Assembly (NCBI GenBank): GCA_033002965.1
Contig: JAURVB010014813.1
Span: forward strand, 62,001 to 126,000
Source: Piper betle
Lineage: Eukaryota > Streptophyta > Magnoliopsida > Piperales > Piperaceae
Reading direction: 5' to 3'
DNA length: 64,000 bases
Shown here: piece by piece, positions 1 to 12,112 of the stretch
Layout: each line of letters opens with the position of its first letter
Position numbering within the stretch: the first letter of the stretch is position 1
The notes under the pieces: generated by a model
The model's database searches: none
What the model saw: the letters and a program-made list of their open reading frames with translations, nothing else
Told to the model about the DNA's origin: nothing
Made by a program: the position numbers and the translations under genes

Positions 1-1322
1 GTTTATGTATACTGAACTAACATTACGATATTTGGATGGTTGAGATGACCCTGTCCCTAAAAAAACAATTTCCATCTGATCACGTGAGATATCTTCCAGA
101 CAATAAGGTATATCGCAATCAAGCTCAATGTTGTCCAGCCCACTGTCATGAGATGTAGCAGAGCAAGTGATGCCATTCATCCAAGGATCCTCAACGCTAA
201 TATTCTTTGCAACAGATGTTGGAGTCCTATGTTTTGTAAGTTTAGAACCGTGCCAAAACTGGCTGGCATGTTTACGGGCTTCTCCAATTTCTGGAATTCC
301 AAAGGGAGCCCAAACACAACCTGTGATGACGCTAGGGTACTTGGAATTGAAGATGGAAAGTTTCTTAAAGGTGTTGTTGACAGATGTTTTTCACCATGAG
401 CACTAGCCCGTTGCAACCTTTCATTGAAATCAAGGGCTATAAAGAGTTTTGTGTACCAATAGTTCTTCAGATAGATAACTATCTGTGCTTTCTATGGAGA
501 TGCTAACAACCTGAAAATCACTAAAAATGATCCAAAATCCAATCCTCAAACCATGTCCAGATGATAATTGTCTCTTGCTTGGAGATGTGGACTCTATGAT
601 CAAATTCAGATTCCACCACTCTTAATAATTTTGTCAAAAAGCGGTGGACGCTATACTAAAAATGTAGTCTACACATGGATTACTGCATCTCTTTTATCTT
701 GCCACTCCCAACAAAATATTAAATATTCCTTACAGAAAAGTTTTAAAAAGCTATCTAAAAACTCAACGACAAAGCAAATGACCAACAAATGCAGATTCAT
801 GACAGTGCCAACAATCCATGGTGTCCAATGCAATAGCCTATCTCGATTCCATCTCACCATACCCAGCAAAGTATGCAAATTTCCATTCAAAACCACCACA
901 AAATAACAAAGTAAAAGAAACAACCAAGATTCTGAGCAGACGAAGAAAAAGAAACAAGACCAGACCTGGACATAGGAAATGGTGTTGACAGGATTGAGAT
1001 TCCGGGTCTTGAGCTGCAGTGTCCTGCGCTTGTCGCCCTTCTCTTTCCCGGCGGCCCTCGTCTTGTTGAACCCGACTCTGCTCTCGGCCGACTCCTCCAC
1101 CTCCTTTTCCTCCATCGTCTTGGAGGGATTGGCGGCCGTGGAGACGCGGCGGCGGACGGCGGGGGCCTTGCAGGGGCGCCTGGGGACTGGGAGGAGGCGG
1201 AGATGAAGAAAGGAGGGATCTTTGGAGAGGAGCGGTGGTGGTGGCGGCGGCTGCGGAGGAGGAGGAGGAGGGGAGGCGGCGAAGGAGAAGAGGGGCCTCA
1301 AGGAGGAGAGGAGGGGTGGCAT
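1..1322 (-). CDS. tRNase Z, long form (TRZ3/TRZ4-like), partial and apparently internally deleted
   Basis: tRNase Z is the endonuclease that removes the 3' trailer from precursor tRNAs; plant long forms act in nucleus and organelles. First exon 966-1322 (119 codons, phase 0) has a Pro/Ser/Arg-rich N-terminus that looks like a transit peptide and ends NTISYVQ before a GT donor, where long tRNase Z continues into its first beta-lactamase-like lobe. An exon at about 1-290 carries the start of the C-terminal catalytic lobe: DIPYCLEDISRDQMEIV, then FLGTGSSQPSKYRNVSS. It runs off the left edge before the HxHxDH zinc motif. The acceptor near 290 is a guess; the frame stays open to about 385. The roughly 350-400 residues expected between these parts are not in the 675 bases separating them. 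Family identity is firm; whether the gene works is not. Confidence 0.75.
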
Positions 1323-2050
1323 CTTATTTCCCCTTTTGCCCCTTACGGGGTTTCTTCTCTGGGGTTTATGCCTTCAAGGGCTAAGGTCAGAACTTAAGAT
1401 GGTTGGGTCATGGTCCATGCATTAGGGCTCGCCTAGTTTTTAGTCGAATCGAGTTTTGTTATATATTTAATAATTAATGATTAATTATTTTGATGGTCTA
1501 GGTTAAGATGGTTGAGCGGGTGCTTATCGAACCTTACCGCATGAGTTTTTATCTTTTAGGGTTTAAGGATAATTTGTAGATAAAAAGTGTTCACCTAGTT
1601 TGTCAAGTCAAATTTTGCTTAATTTAAATGCCCATCAAATGAGTTTATTTTGTTCATAGAGTAAGAGATTGATTAGATAAGTATAATAGTAGGATTATTG
1701 AACAAAGTGAGTTGAGTTTTACTTGGCTTTAATTCAGGGGGGGGGATGTTAAAAAGATTATAAAATGTGGCTTTACGTAGGTAATTATTTTTTTTTAAAA
1801 AGGTAAAATTATCCTAACTATCAAATTATCGTAATCTAATCACATGCATTTCAACTAATGTGCGAATATCTCTTATTGAATAATTTTAGCTACTTACTAT
1901 TAAAATTGAGAATAAACAATGAGTTGTAGCTCAAAATTTTAAAGTTCATGTTGATGGTGGTAAAAAAAATGAAATAATAGAATAATTGTTTTATTGTAGA
2001 TGCTAAAATTTTTCGGGTTGCGGACTTGAATTTCAAACAATATACTTTAA

Positions 2051-2084
<34 letters not shown>

Positions 2085-4740
2085 GTGTTTGGACTCTCTT
2101 TAATTTGTACAATCAGAAAATCATTATAAATAGCTCAATAATTTTAATCGATTTCAAACACTAAAACAATAAATTCATTTCTCTCACTCTCTTAAAAAAA
2201 ATATTTTTAGCCATTTTTAAATATTAAACTCCTAATCCTTTCATTAGATGGTTGTCCATGGTGGGTATGACTATAATATATCTCATAAACATTCTATCAT
2301 TTTGTAATTTTTCACTCTAATGGATTTATACTCCGAGTATTGCCTATGATTTTTCTTTCCTATTTAGAAATTTTCAACTAAAAATTCTTTGCGTTACTTT
2401 TATTGTTATTTTCTCGTTATATTTTCTAATGTCATCATTATTCCCTGTCGAGAGTTTTTGCTAATATGCGCTATATTAAATTACACTATAAAAATGGCAA
2501 AATAAAGTCCGAACATCACGACCAGGACAAGTGAAATCTTCAATTTTAATGGCGAGCTCCAAATCGTTCTCAACAATTGAAACAGGTTTAAGTCGGCAGG
2601 TCTGGTTCTCAATCGGCTCCAAATTTGACCTCAATCAACAATTCTCTGCGTACGCAACGAAACCAAAAGCTCTAATTGATCGACAACGATTCAACGAGTT
2701 ACTTCTTAACGACTGTTGGATCACAGCATTAACAGTCAAGGATGTGGTTTGTAAAATTAAATTATTTTAATTATAATTTTTATTAAATTATATATATTAT
2801 TTCAATCCCTCAGTTATTATCAACCTTTAATCGGAGTTTTTTGTAGAGTTAAACATAGTTGAGAATTTTTTTTTGTCAATTCAATCTTTTATTTAACAAT
2901 TTTAATGTAAAGGTTCCATTATTTAGGATAATTATGTGTATTAAGAAGAAACTATAGTTTTAAATATTGTATCATAACATCTATAAGTAATCGATTTGCT
3001 TTGTATTGCCTTGAGACATGATATAGTTCACATCTTTGTATCATTTTAAATCATACGTGATTTCTTAATCCAAAATTTTCATGAAAAGTTGATTTTTGTT
3101 GAAAATTATGGTTTGTCTAGTATTTAATAAAATATTGATGAAAACTTATTTTTAATATTTGATTTACAATTTTATAATGTAGTTAAAATATTTTCTCACT
3201 CACAATTATAAAATATTCTAACCATTTAAACTATATTAATGTAGTATTAAAAATTATGAAATTAGTTAATAAATAATTTAAATTAAATAAATTTACCAAA
3301 CTAATACTTTGTCAATTAAAATTTCAAGATTAATGTTGATGTAAAAATAAGTTTAATAGTCACATACAAGATAATTAAATAAAATATGGTCACATCAATA
3401 AATTGGTTGCTGTAGAATTTCTACTATTGCCATTTATATTTAAAGTAGGTTTAGTTAAATTAATTGATTTTTTAACCATTTTACTTATACGGTGAACAAA
3501 ATCTTTATTGTTTTTATTCCATGTAAATCAAAACACACCAGGTGAGTTTTGGTTTATTTCCTTAATTATTTGTTTATTCCCCAAATAAAATCCTTTCGAA
3601 CCCGTGACGTGAGAATGCATTTGAACCTGGTCTAGGGAATGAGAACGGTTAATTGCCAATTAGCAGGCAATGACGTATCAAGAAGGGCAATTACTGTTCA
3701 CTTACGCGCCTATGATCGGGACTATATTACGAATGTATTCAATCCAAGCTCAGTGGGAAGTCACACAATCCACACCTTGATTGAACTACAAACATATCAC
3801 GAATGGTCTAGACCTGAAGAGCACATAAGCCCCCGAGTGTTTCCCTTAAAAAAAATCTTCATCTCATCCTCTTCCCCGCTTCTGATGGCCTTTTGTCTGC
3901 CCCCGCCTGGCGAACTTCATAAGCAATGGATTAACTTCATAAGCAATGGATAATTCTTTTATCTCGCTTCCAACCCGGTCTCCATCAACAATATGTCTAA
4001 TACCTGTAGCAAGCCAATCCTATTTTTGTTGGGGGTGTATGGGACTTAAAACATGTTTTATAAGTCTTTTTTAATCAAAAAATTTAGTTTAAGAAATAAA
4101 AATTTCTCATTAATTTATATATAAAATCAATAATACTATTTACGATTGATGTGAAATTAATCTAATAATTCTCCCCTACATATCATACCAATTGAATTAT
4201 CTCTTATTTATACATATCATGTTTATATATTATAATAAAATTTTAAAAGACTCTAATTTTATTATTGTTGGGCTCTACGAGCCCTTAAAAAGGATTTGAT
4301 GAAACAAAGACATCTTTTAATCTAAAAATTAGCTTACAAAATATAATTTTTTTATTAATTTATATATAAGCCACTAATATCATTAATCACTGAATTAACC
4401 TTACAATTTTCAAACAACTAATAGAATAGATTTCCAAATTGTTAATGTCCCGTGACAAACATGCCCCATCTGGTTAGCCCTCGGGGATCATGTGTGATCG
4501 TGTTTTGCGTTGTACCAGTAGCTTTCTCCAACTCCACACTCAAGGTTTACGCATGTCTGTTATCAAGAAGGACGACCAAATCGTTCATATTAGGCTGCTG
4601 CCGCCTCTTGAACACTCTTACGAAAGCGACGACGTCAAGCATGTTTCATAATTAACCCAAGGCAAGACTTAAATAATATTGTTAAAATATAAATATAACT
4701 CTGTAGTATTGGAAGGCAAACATAAAAATTGTGTGTGTGT

Positions 4741-4773
<33 letters not shown>

Positions 4774-6228
4774 TAAATGTTTTTGGAAATTAGGAATATT
4801 TACATATAAGCTGAAACAATTAGTGAAATACTGTTACTTGTCAATCTCAATTGATGACCTACTACCGGTAAATGTATGGATCAAAATTAATCAAATGCCA
4901 AACTGTATATGTGTACCTAATAGTTGCTTAGATCACAAACGTAAAATCAATCTGCATTCGTAGGTTCTGTCTTCCCTTTTTAAAAGCAGTGTTAATTACA
5001 GGCCGAGGAGTCCGTATTTCACCTCCGCTAATCTATAATCACTCTGACCTTAAATTTATCAATAAGATGATAAGTGAGCAGAAAATGAAGGATTAAATGC
5101 AGAAATTAAGATTGATCTTGAATATCGTATGCATTGTGAAGTCAAGATTGGGACAGCAGATAAAAAAGAAAATTCATGAGGCTTACACATTTTATGACCA
5201 AAGTAGTTAGTTCCTTAACCCAGGCAAGTGATTTAATTTCATTTTAATAAATACAATAGACAGCAATGCTCTGCAATCATGCTAAATTATATCATTTTTG
5301 TGAGACCTATATGTATATGTGGGGCCAGTGTCATTCATAAACAAACAAAAAGGCCGGGTTTGATCTAACTACTAGCTATTCAGAGCTTGTTCATATACAA
5401 AAATCTTCTTTCATTAATTAATTTGATTAAACTTTATTAATTAAGCCCACTGTTTGAGTCCTTGCGCTGTTACGAAATCGACATGCATTCTTTTCTAGTT
5501 CTCGTCGAATATCACAAGTCAAATCCCTCAAAAAGAGAAAAATTATGATCAAAAGTCAAAATTGAAGTTCGGTATGCGTGTGAGCCAGACATGTGACTAA
5601 TACATAAACATTAGTTGCTTCTACAAATTCTCGATGGAAAAGATTTGCAAAAAAGTATTTGTTCCCTACAATTTTTTTAACTCTGTTGACAATTTTTAGG
5701 AAGGTGTTAAGGAGAGCCAGTGATGAGTACTAACATGCTTGGAACTACAATGCATGTAGTTCATTCAAATCCAAAAAATATCAAATTCAATTATAATTGA
5801 CAAAGCTATTTTATTTTATTATCATATGAGATCCTTCAATTTAGTCTTATTTTTTAATATTTATTATAATAAAATTTTATATATAAATGAGAATGAATTA
5901 TAAATTAATTTGATTAATTATTTTTAAATAAATAATTTAGGTCTATTACATTATACTTTAAATTGGGCCATTATAAATGATGTCAAGATAACCTAATTCA
6001 GGATTAGATAAGAATGTTATGGGCTAATCTTCTAGCTTTAAAGCTCAAATCAAAACTCGTACATTAAAGTGCAACTCAGAATCAAATAAATTTTTGTGTA
6101 GAATCAGTAATGATTTATAATCTATTGTACAAGAAATTAAGATATACAAAAGCCTTTTTGACATGTAAAAACAAAATCTAAATTTTTGTCCCTAACACAA
6201 TAAAAAAACAAAAGGCTTCCACCAATTT
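1323..6228. other. Intergenic, AT-rich, no supported gene
   Basis: This is about 4.9 kb of AT-rich DNA with only short ORFs. The 79-aa ORF at 2531-2770 and the 104-aa ORF at 3639-3953 have no domain I recognise. Visible structure includes an (ATA)n microsatellite near 2051-2083, a 19-20 bp direct tandem duplication at 3914-3952 (unit acttcataagcaatggat), and a (TA)n run near 4757-4775. Two similar AT-rich stretches start near 4027 and 4265, each with a TGTTGGG-type opening, and could be solo-LTR remnants. Confidence 0.6.
2051..2083. repeat. (ATA)n trinucleotide microsatellite
   Basis: About eleven uninterrupted ATA/AAT units lie in AT-rich intergenic DNA. No gene overlaps them. Confidence 0.85.
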
Positions 6229-7647
6229 TCATACGTTCAATTGCTGTCTTGTGTTTGGCCGGCCATGGGACTGTGATTGTTCTCGTCTCTCCCTGCCGGC
6301 GAACCACTTCACCGTCCTCCGAGCTATCGGTAACCAAATCCTCCTCAACCTCTCCTCCTTCGCACTGCTCGCCTCACTCCCACCTCCATTTATGGAAGCT
6401 TCTCTACCTTCCTTCGTCTCCATCAGCCTCCCAAACCTCGATAAGTTGGTGATTTCGGACATGGACCTCTTCTCCGTAGAAGCACTGATCTCGTGATTCG
6501 TAGGATCGTTGGGAGGTAGAAGACGAAGGGAGGCCGATAGCAGAGAAGCTCCGGTCGATGATGGCGCCGGCTCTGCTCTGGGTGGCTCTCTTTTGTTCCA
6601 TCTCTTGTTTCAAGCTGTGAATGTCGACGTCGACGTTTTCGCCGGCGGCCACCGGCATGGCCGTGTAACCGCTCGCTGGCGGAGTACCCGACCGGCGCCG
6701 ACAACCGCCGGCCGGAGTCGGCGTTGATCATCTCTGAGCTCAGAAGCATGAGGTCCGACGAGTTGACGTCGCTCCACCGGCCCTGCCGCATCACGTCGGA
6801 GACGACGATACGGTGCTTGAACTGGTGCAAGTCCCGCCGTCTTTCACTTTGGCCGATCAATCCCTCTTCCTTGTTGCTCTTCCCCTGCTTCCGAAAGCTC
6901 CCCATGAAGCTAAACCTAGCAGACGACGACGATGACGGCGACGTTGTCCGGGCAGTCGTCGGTTTCCGGCTCCCTCTCGACAAAGAGGTCGAGCCGCGGC
7001 TCGGCCGGGGGTCTCGGCCGGGGTAGCGAAGGCTGTTGGAGTAGGCGAAGGTGGTGAGGTCGCCGGGGTCGATCTTGTGCCGGCAGAGCGGGCAGCTCGA
7101 GTGGCTCTCGAGCCACCGATCGACGCACTCGAGGTGAAAGGCGTGCTTGCACTTGGGCAGGAGCCGGAGCACCTCCGTGTCTTCGAACCTCGACAAGCAC
7201 ACGGCGCACTCCAACCCCTCCTTCGATCCCCTCAGCGACGAGAATCGGAAGAGCGGCAGGGACTCGATCACCGACTTGTCGATGCCGGAGAACCTCGCGC
7301 CGGGGCCGCCGAGGCTATCCGGTGTTGTCGACACCGTTTGCGAATGCGCCGCCGGCGCCGACGTGGCAGAACTTGGCGTATATGAGGAGGAGGAAAGTGA
7401 ACGAGAACATGATGGAGAGCATGCCGATAACTATCGCGATGCTGGGCCGGAAAGACGACGTCATCGTCGGCGTCTGCTGGCCTTGATCCGTCGACGGTTG
7501 GCCGGCGACAGGCCGCCATGAATATGAGAAACAGAGGAGGAAGAACACCAGGATGAGATGGCAGGTCGGTGGTTTCTCCATTGTTTCCGACCAAGCTGAT
7601 ACGGCCAAGAAGCCGGCGGAGATCAGCAGGACAAGGGAAGGTTGCAT
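6229..7647 (-). CDS. ATL-family RING-H2 E3 ubiquitin ligase (ATL13/42/43 type), frame split three ways
   Basis: ATL proteins are membrane-anchored E3 ligases that pass ubiquitin from an E2 to target proteins. The N-terminal part (7647 to about 7318) has a signal peptide, a Gln/Thr-rich linker and a transmembrane helix followed by YAKFCH. The next part (7334 to about 6660) has the GLD-like box (SGIDKSVIESLPLFRF) and a complete RING-H2: CAVC, PKCKHAFHLEC, WL, CPLC. The tail continues near 6650 with DVDIHSLKQEMEQKR and then, from about 6510, with RSMSEITNLSRF and IWLPIARRTVKWFA, ending QQLNV at 6229. These pieces lie in three different frames, yet each is well conserved and together they span the usual single-exon ATL. 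Each switch equals a net one-base gain (or two-base loss). Residual sequencing indels are the simplest reading; a young pseudogene is the alternative. Confidence 0.85.
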
Positions 7648-7696
7648 GCAGTTGGATCAGAGCTTGTCTATCTGGCAACTCAGATTGGTGTGTTTG

Positions 7697-7704
7697 TATT
7701 TATA
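7697..7704 (-). promoter_or_regulatory. TATA box of the ATL gene
   Basis: On the minus strand this reads TATAAATA, about 50 bases upstream of the ATL start codon at 7647, which implies a short 5' leader. It is called by motif and position only. Confidence 0.5.
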
Positions 7705-9160
7705 ATCATCATGTATGTGAGGTTGTTCATGGCGGATAGCTACCGAGCTTTGTTTTGCTAATTCTGAGAGCTTCTTCTCTATTTGGGTTTGGTGGGGCTG
7801 GGGCTTTTCTCCCAACTCTCGTGAAAAGTCTGCTTTATGTTCTTGTCATGAGCTTTGTTAAATGTTCAAGTAATGAGAGAGACTGATGTTGAATTGTGAT
7901 GTGATTTTGAGCCCAGGATAATTAAAACTGGTGGCAAGTAGGGTTAGATATCTTATAACTCAGTAATCCATGATTTGAGTTGACTACGAAGTTTTCTTTC
8001 TTAGAATATCCCTGGATCGAATCTGCACTCCTCTCATCTTCTCGCGTAGATTATTCATTGTTTTGTTTCTCCGGATGATAAAATATATGAAGTTTTATGA
8101 TAATTTGCTTGTTAAGTTGACAACGGTATTGAATTTGTGAGAAGTCGGTGCCGTCTGCTTGAATGACTTCGAATTAGGTGACTATTTTAGACGACTTTCG
8201 GCTCCACATACATTGCAGGAAGTAATATGTAAGAGAAGCCTTGAGGTCTATGCGTTGATGTTTAATTAATTTCTTACTTATTTTAATAATATGTATCATT
8301 GAGAACACAAGATGCACGAACTACGGGTGTGATCACGGACGGCATCATATAGTTGTCTACTGGTGATTGATTCTGACTTGGCTTCTTATATACTTGGACA
8401 GGATTGTTGTTTCTGATTTTTATGAGGTCTTCCTACTTAAGTTGTATCATATTCCAATTATTGTTAGTTGGAGTTTAGTTTAAGTTAGTGCTGTTTTCGA
8501 TCTGGGCATCGTATCTTTCTTTTGACACCTTTCAGAGTTTGGCTTTGGCACTTCTCTCTCTCCCCATGAAGTTGAGAAGAGGATACATATTACTAGATTC
8601 AGTCTTACGCACCTGCAACCCTAGAACATACTCGTTTATCTATTCGTAGTTTATTTGAAATCTGGAATTGGATGATATAATTGATTGATACTTGAAATAT
8701 TTATAATTCAATCAGGCTCATCATTTTCTCTTATCTAAGTATAAGCTATTAAGAAGAACTAGTTTTACTAAGAATAATTAGGTTTAACTTACAGACATGA
8801 AAGCTAGGTGGAGCAATGGCATACTTGCAGTTCAAAGGAAGATTATTTGCCAATATAAATGGCGAGTTAATTACACAACTATTTTGTTTCTACGCACCCA
8901 TAATCACCCTATTTGGTTGGCATTATTCATTGTTAGTGATGATATATATTTTTTCCTAGGGGGTATGCGGCATAGTAAACTGTATATAGTAGTTTATAAT
9001 TATTCATATAAGGAATTTATAGCCCTTATACGAATGATAATATATAAAGATGTGACTAAGAATGTTGGAACTTGAAGTTACAGTTATTGGGCTCACTTTT
9101 CAGTTTGTTCTTTTCGTTTTGTGCTTCTTCTTTGTATTAGCAGATGAGTTACATTATATT
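7705..9160. other. Intergenic, no supported gene
   Basis: This AT-rich spacer lies between the ATL gene and the hAT transposon. The small ORFs at 8797-9075 and 9062-9268 have no recognisable domain, and the second overlaps the left terminus of the transposon. The proximal part should hold ATL upstream regulatory DNA. Confidence 0.6.
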
Positions 9161-9164
9161 GACT

Positions 9165-12112
9165 CCCAGCTAGGGAGGGCAGCTGAGCTGAGTCTCGGCT
9201 TGACTTGTGTTTTGACAAGTCGAGCTTGGCTTGGCTCAATTTATTTGTTTGAGCCGAGCCAAACCTGACTCCATAGCTTGTGAGCCGGGCTCGGCTTGAC
9301 TCGGATACGAGTTTGAGCTCGAAGCCAAGCTCAAGGCAGTTGGGCTTTGGCCCAGCTTTCTTTCTTTCTCTCTCTCTTTTTTAGAGCCCAATAGCTCTTT
9401 TATTTTTTTTTAAAGGAAAGCCCAACAGCTCCCATGAATCAGCTTTTTTAAAAAATTTTATATACCTGTTGGGATTTAGCTGGGCTTGCCGAACAGCCAG
9501 TCAAACCCCACCAGTCAATAAAAAAAAGATCCCAACGGTTCTCAAAAGAGCCAAAGGGGACTCTCTTGTAATACAAATACATAGAAAAAATAGTTATTAT
9601 TTTTTTTAAAATGTCTATAAATAAAGGGTATTTCTCAAAAAATTTGGCACCAAACTCCCTCAATATCTCAAACTCTAAAATTCTCGCTTTCTATAGTATC
9701 CAAAATTTTATTTTGAAATGACAATATCTCCCAACTTGGATCACCAAATTATTGATGAGTTTGACTGATGAGTTTGACTGTGGTGACTATCCCGAATTTG
9801 GTTTATGCTTGGATGATGTTATATTCGATAATTCGTAAGAAGATGAGACCCAACTCCATGAAGGTGGTAGTGTCAAAGCCGGAGCCCTATTGACTAAGGA
9901 CAAATCAAAGAGGAAACTTTCACCGTAAAGGATCATTTTGATCAAGTCGTGGACAAGGTAGCAAAAAAAACACAAAAGAAAAATGTAAGTATTGTTCCGC
10001 TTCTTTAGTTATTGTTTAAGGAATACTTCTCTCACTTGACATCTTTAAAATGTGTTCTAAAAAAGGCTTAAAGGATCCTAAATAAAATAGGTTATCTATA
10101 AGCAGAAGCACTATTGACATTGATAGTTCTTATTCTCATTTAGATCTTGAGGAGTTTGAGATCTAAAGTGATGAAAATGATTATTTGTACAAAATTACTG
10201 TGTAGTTGTGCTGAAAATAAATGGTTTGGTCGATTTCTCAATCACTGTTTCGACCACCCAGAACACTGGCCAATGTTTTGTTAAAAAAGATTAAGATTCT
10301 TTTCTAGTCAAGATTTTAAACCTTTTTAAATCTCACAAAGGTGTTTTTGCTTTTACGGCGAACACGTGGACGAGTAAGCAACATTTTGGTTATATTAGTA
10401 TCTGTGTAAATTTTATCGATGAAAATTGGTTTTTGAAAAAGTGAGTTATCACTTTTAAAATGTTAGAGCATCCTCATTCCGGTGTTAACACGAATAATTT
10501 ATTTTTAGAGGTTTTGCGATGGTTTAAGTATTCATGATCGAATTTTAAGTATAATATTAAATAATTCTTCAAATAATGATTAAATGATTGAAACTATCGT
10601 TAGATGTGCTAGGTTACAATTTCTTAAGATTTTTCATATTAGATGTAAGTACACATGTTATTAATTTAATTGTTTAAGACTTAAATTAAGTGATGAATAT
10701 ATTGATAGGTTTAGGCATGTTTTGCTTCATATTAGTGTTAATGGTCCTAAGATTCAAAGTTATAAACAAGTTTGTAGAGACTATGTATTAACACTGAAAG
10801 AAATTGATATTGATACATAACATAGGTGGAATAGTACCTACTGAATGTTAAAATCAATCGATGGTTATGAAGATACATTAATATCTTGGGCTGATATTTT
10901 TGATAATGACAAAATAATTACTCTAGATCAGCTTTAATTTTTTTGTTGCTAGACTTATAAATAGATTTTTTAGAAGTTTTACGAAATGACTAAAGAACTT
11001 TTAGAAACTTATTATTGTACTTCTCATTTGTTTATTCATAATATATTTAAAATAATGTCACAATTTACAAAATATAGAGGTCATAATTTGTGTGGGTATA
11101 TTTATTATTAGCATGGATGAAAAATTTTAAAAATATTGGAAATCATTACCTTTGTTTCCTTTGTTTGCATTGACAATGAACACTAAATTGAAACTTAGAA
11201 GGTGTATTGTTTAGTATGAAACATTTTTATTCAGACATGTGTATTAATGAAAATGATTATAATGTAATTAAGGAGACAGAAGTAAAACATGGTTTAGAAA
11301 GAGTGTATAAAGCTTATGATCATGAATATGGTCATTATAAAAATTTAGGTTGTCCATCTTCTTCGAGGGCATCAAGTTCTGAGTGTTCAATCCCCTCTCA
11401 ATGTGAGATCAAGAAGAAGAGAGCGTGACCGGCACTAATGGCTTGGAGTGCTATATTTTGATCGAGTAATCTTTCGACGGGAAGAAAGGGCCAACCTCGA
11501 TGTTTTAGAATGGCAGTAAGTCAATTCAACTACTTTTCCCATTCTTAGTGTCATGGCGAAGGACTTGCTAATAAAGCCTATATCATCCGTAGTGGTGAAG
11601 TTGACGTTTAACACAAGTGGTTAAATTATAAAGAAAGATTGAAGTGCCTAGATGATTAGTTTCATCAAGAAGAACGAGTATCTCAATTTTGCCAGTAGAT
11701 GATGTTATTTAATATTTTACTTAAATTTTCAATTATTGGTGATAGTTAATGTATTTTTGTGTTTATGGATTAAAATTGCACATAATTGTATATAGGCTCA
11801 TAGGTGCCAATCCAATTGGGATGTACCTATATTACTATGATGCAATTTTATTCGAATTATTTTTTAATCAATAGAGTTTATTTCTTTTAATTATTTATTG
11901 TTTATTTTTATTTTTGTGGCAAAAAATATAATAAAAATTATTTATACAAAAATCAATGAAAACTAAAAGAAGAGTTTTTGAAAATTCAAAAAGAAAAAAG
12001 GATTGATGAGCTCGAGCCGGCTCGAGCGTGGCTTAAGGTCATCGTGCCTAAAAGCCGAGCCGAGTCGAGCCCGGGTTCACAATGAATAAGCCGAGCTCGG
12101 CTTGGCGCATAG
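9165..12112 (+). mobile_element. Decayed hAT (Ac/RICESLEEPER-type) transposon
   Basis: Both ends carry dense GCCGAGC/GAGCTCGGCT subterminal motifs (9180-9330 and 12005-12112), typical of plant hAT elements. Between them the plus strand holds remnants of one transposase in the right order. A BED zinc-finger remnant lies near 9990-10050 (CKYC, then SHLT). An N-terminal catalytic-region remnant near 10330-10490 has a TANTW motif and an E(H)PHSG-like end. A central segment is at 11207-11428. The C-terminal dimerization region is at 11450-11680, with LDVLEWQ, TTFPILSVMAKDLL, KPISSV and FNTSG. Many stops and frameshifts mean it cannot encode an active transposase. Exact termini and the 8-bp target duplication could not be fixed by eye. 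Confidence 0.8.
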
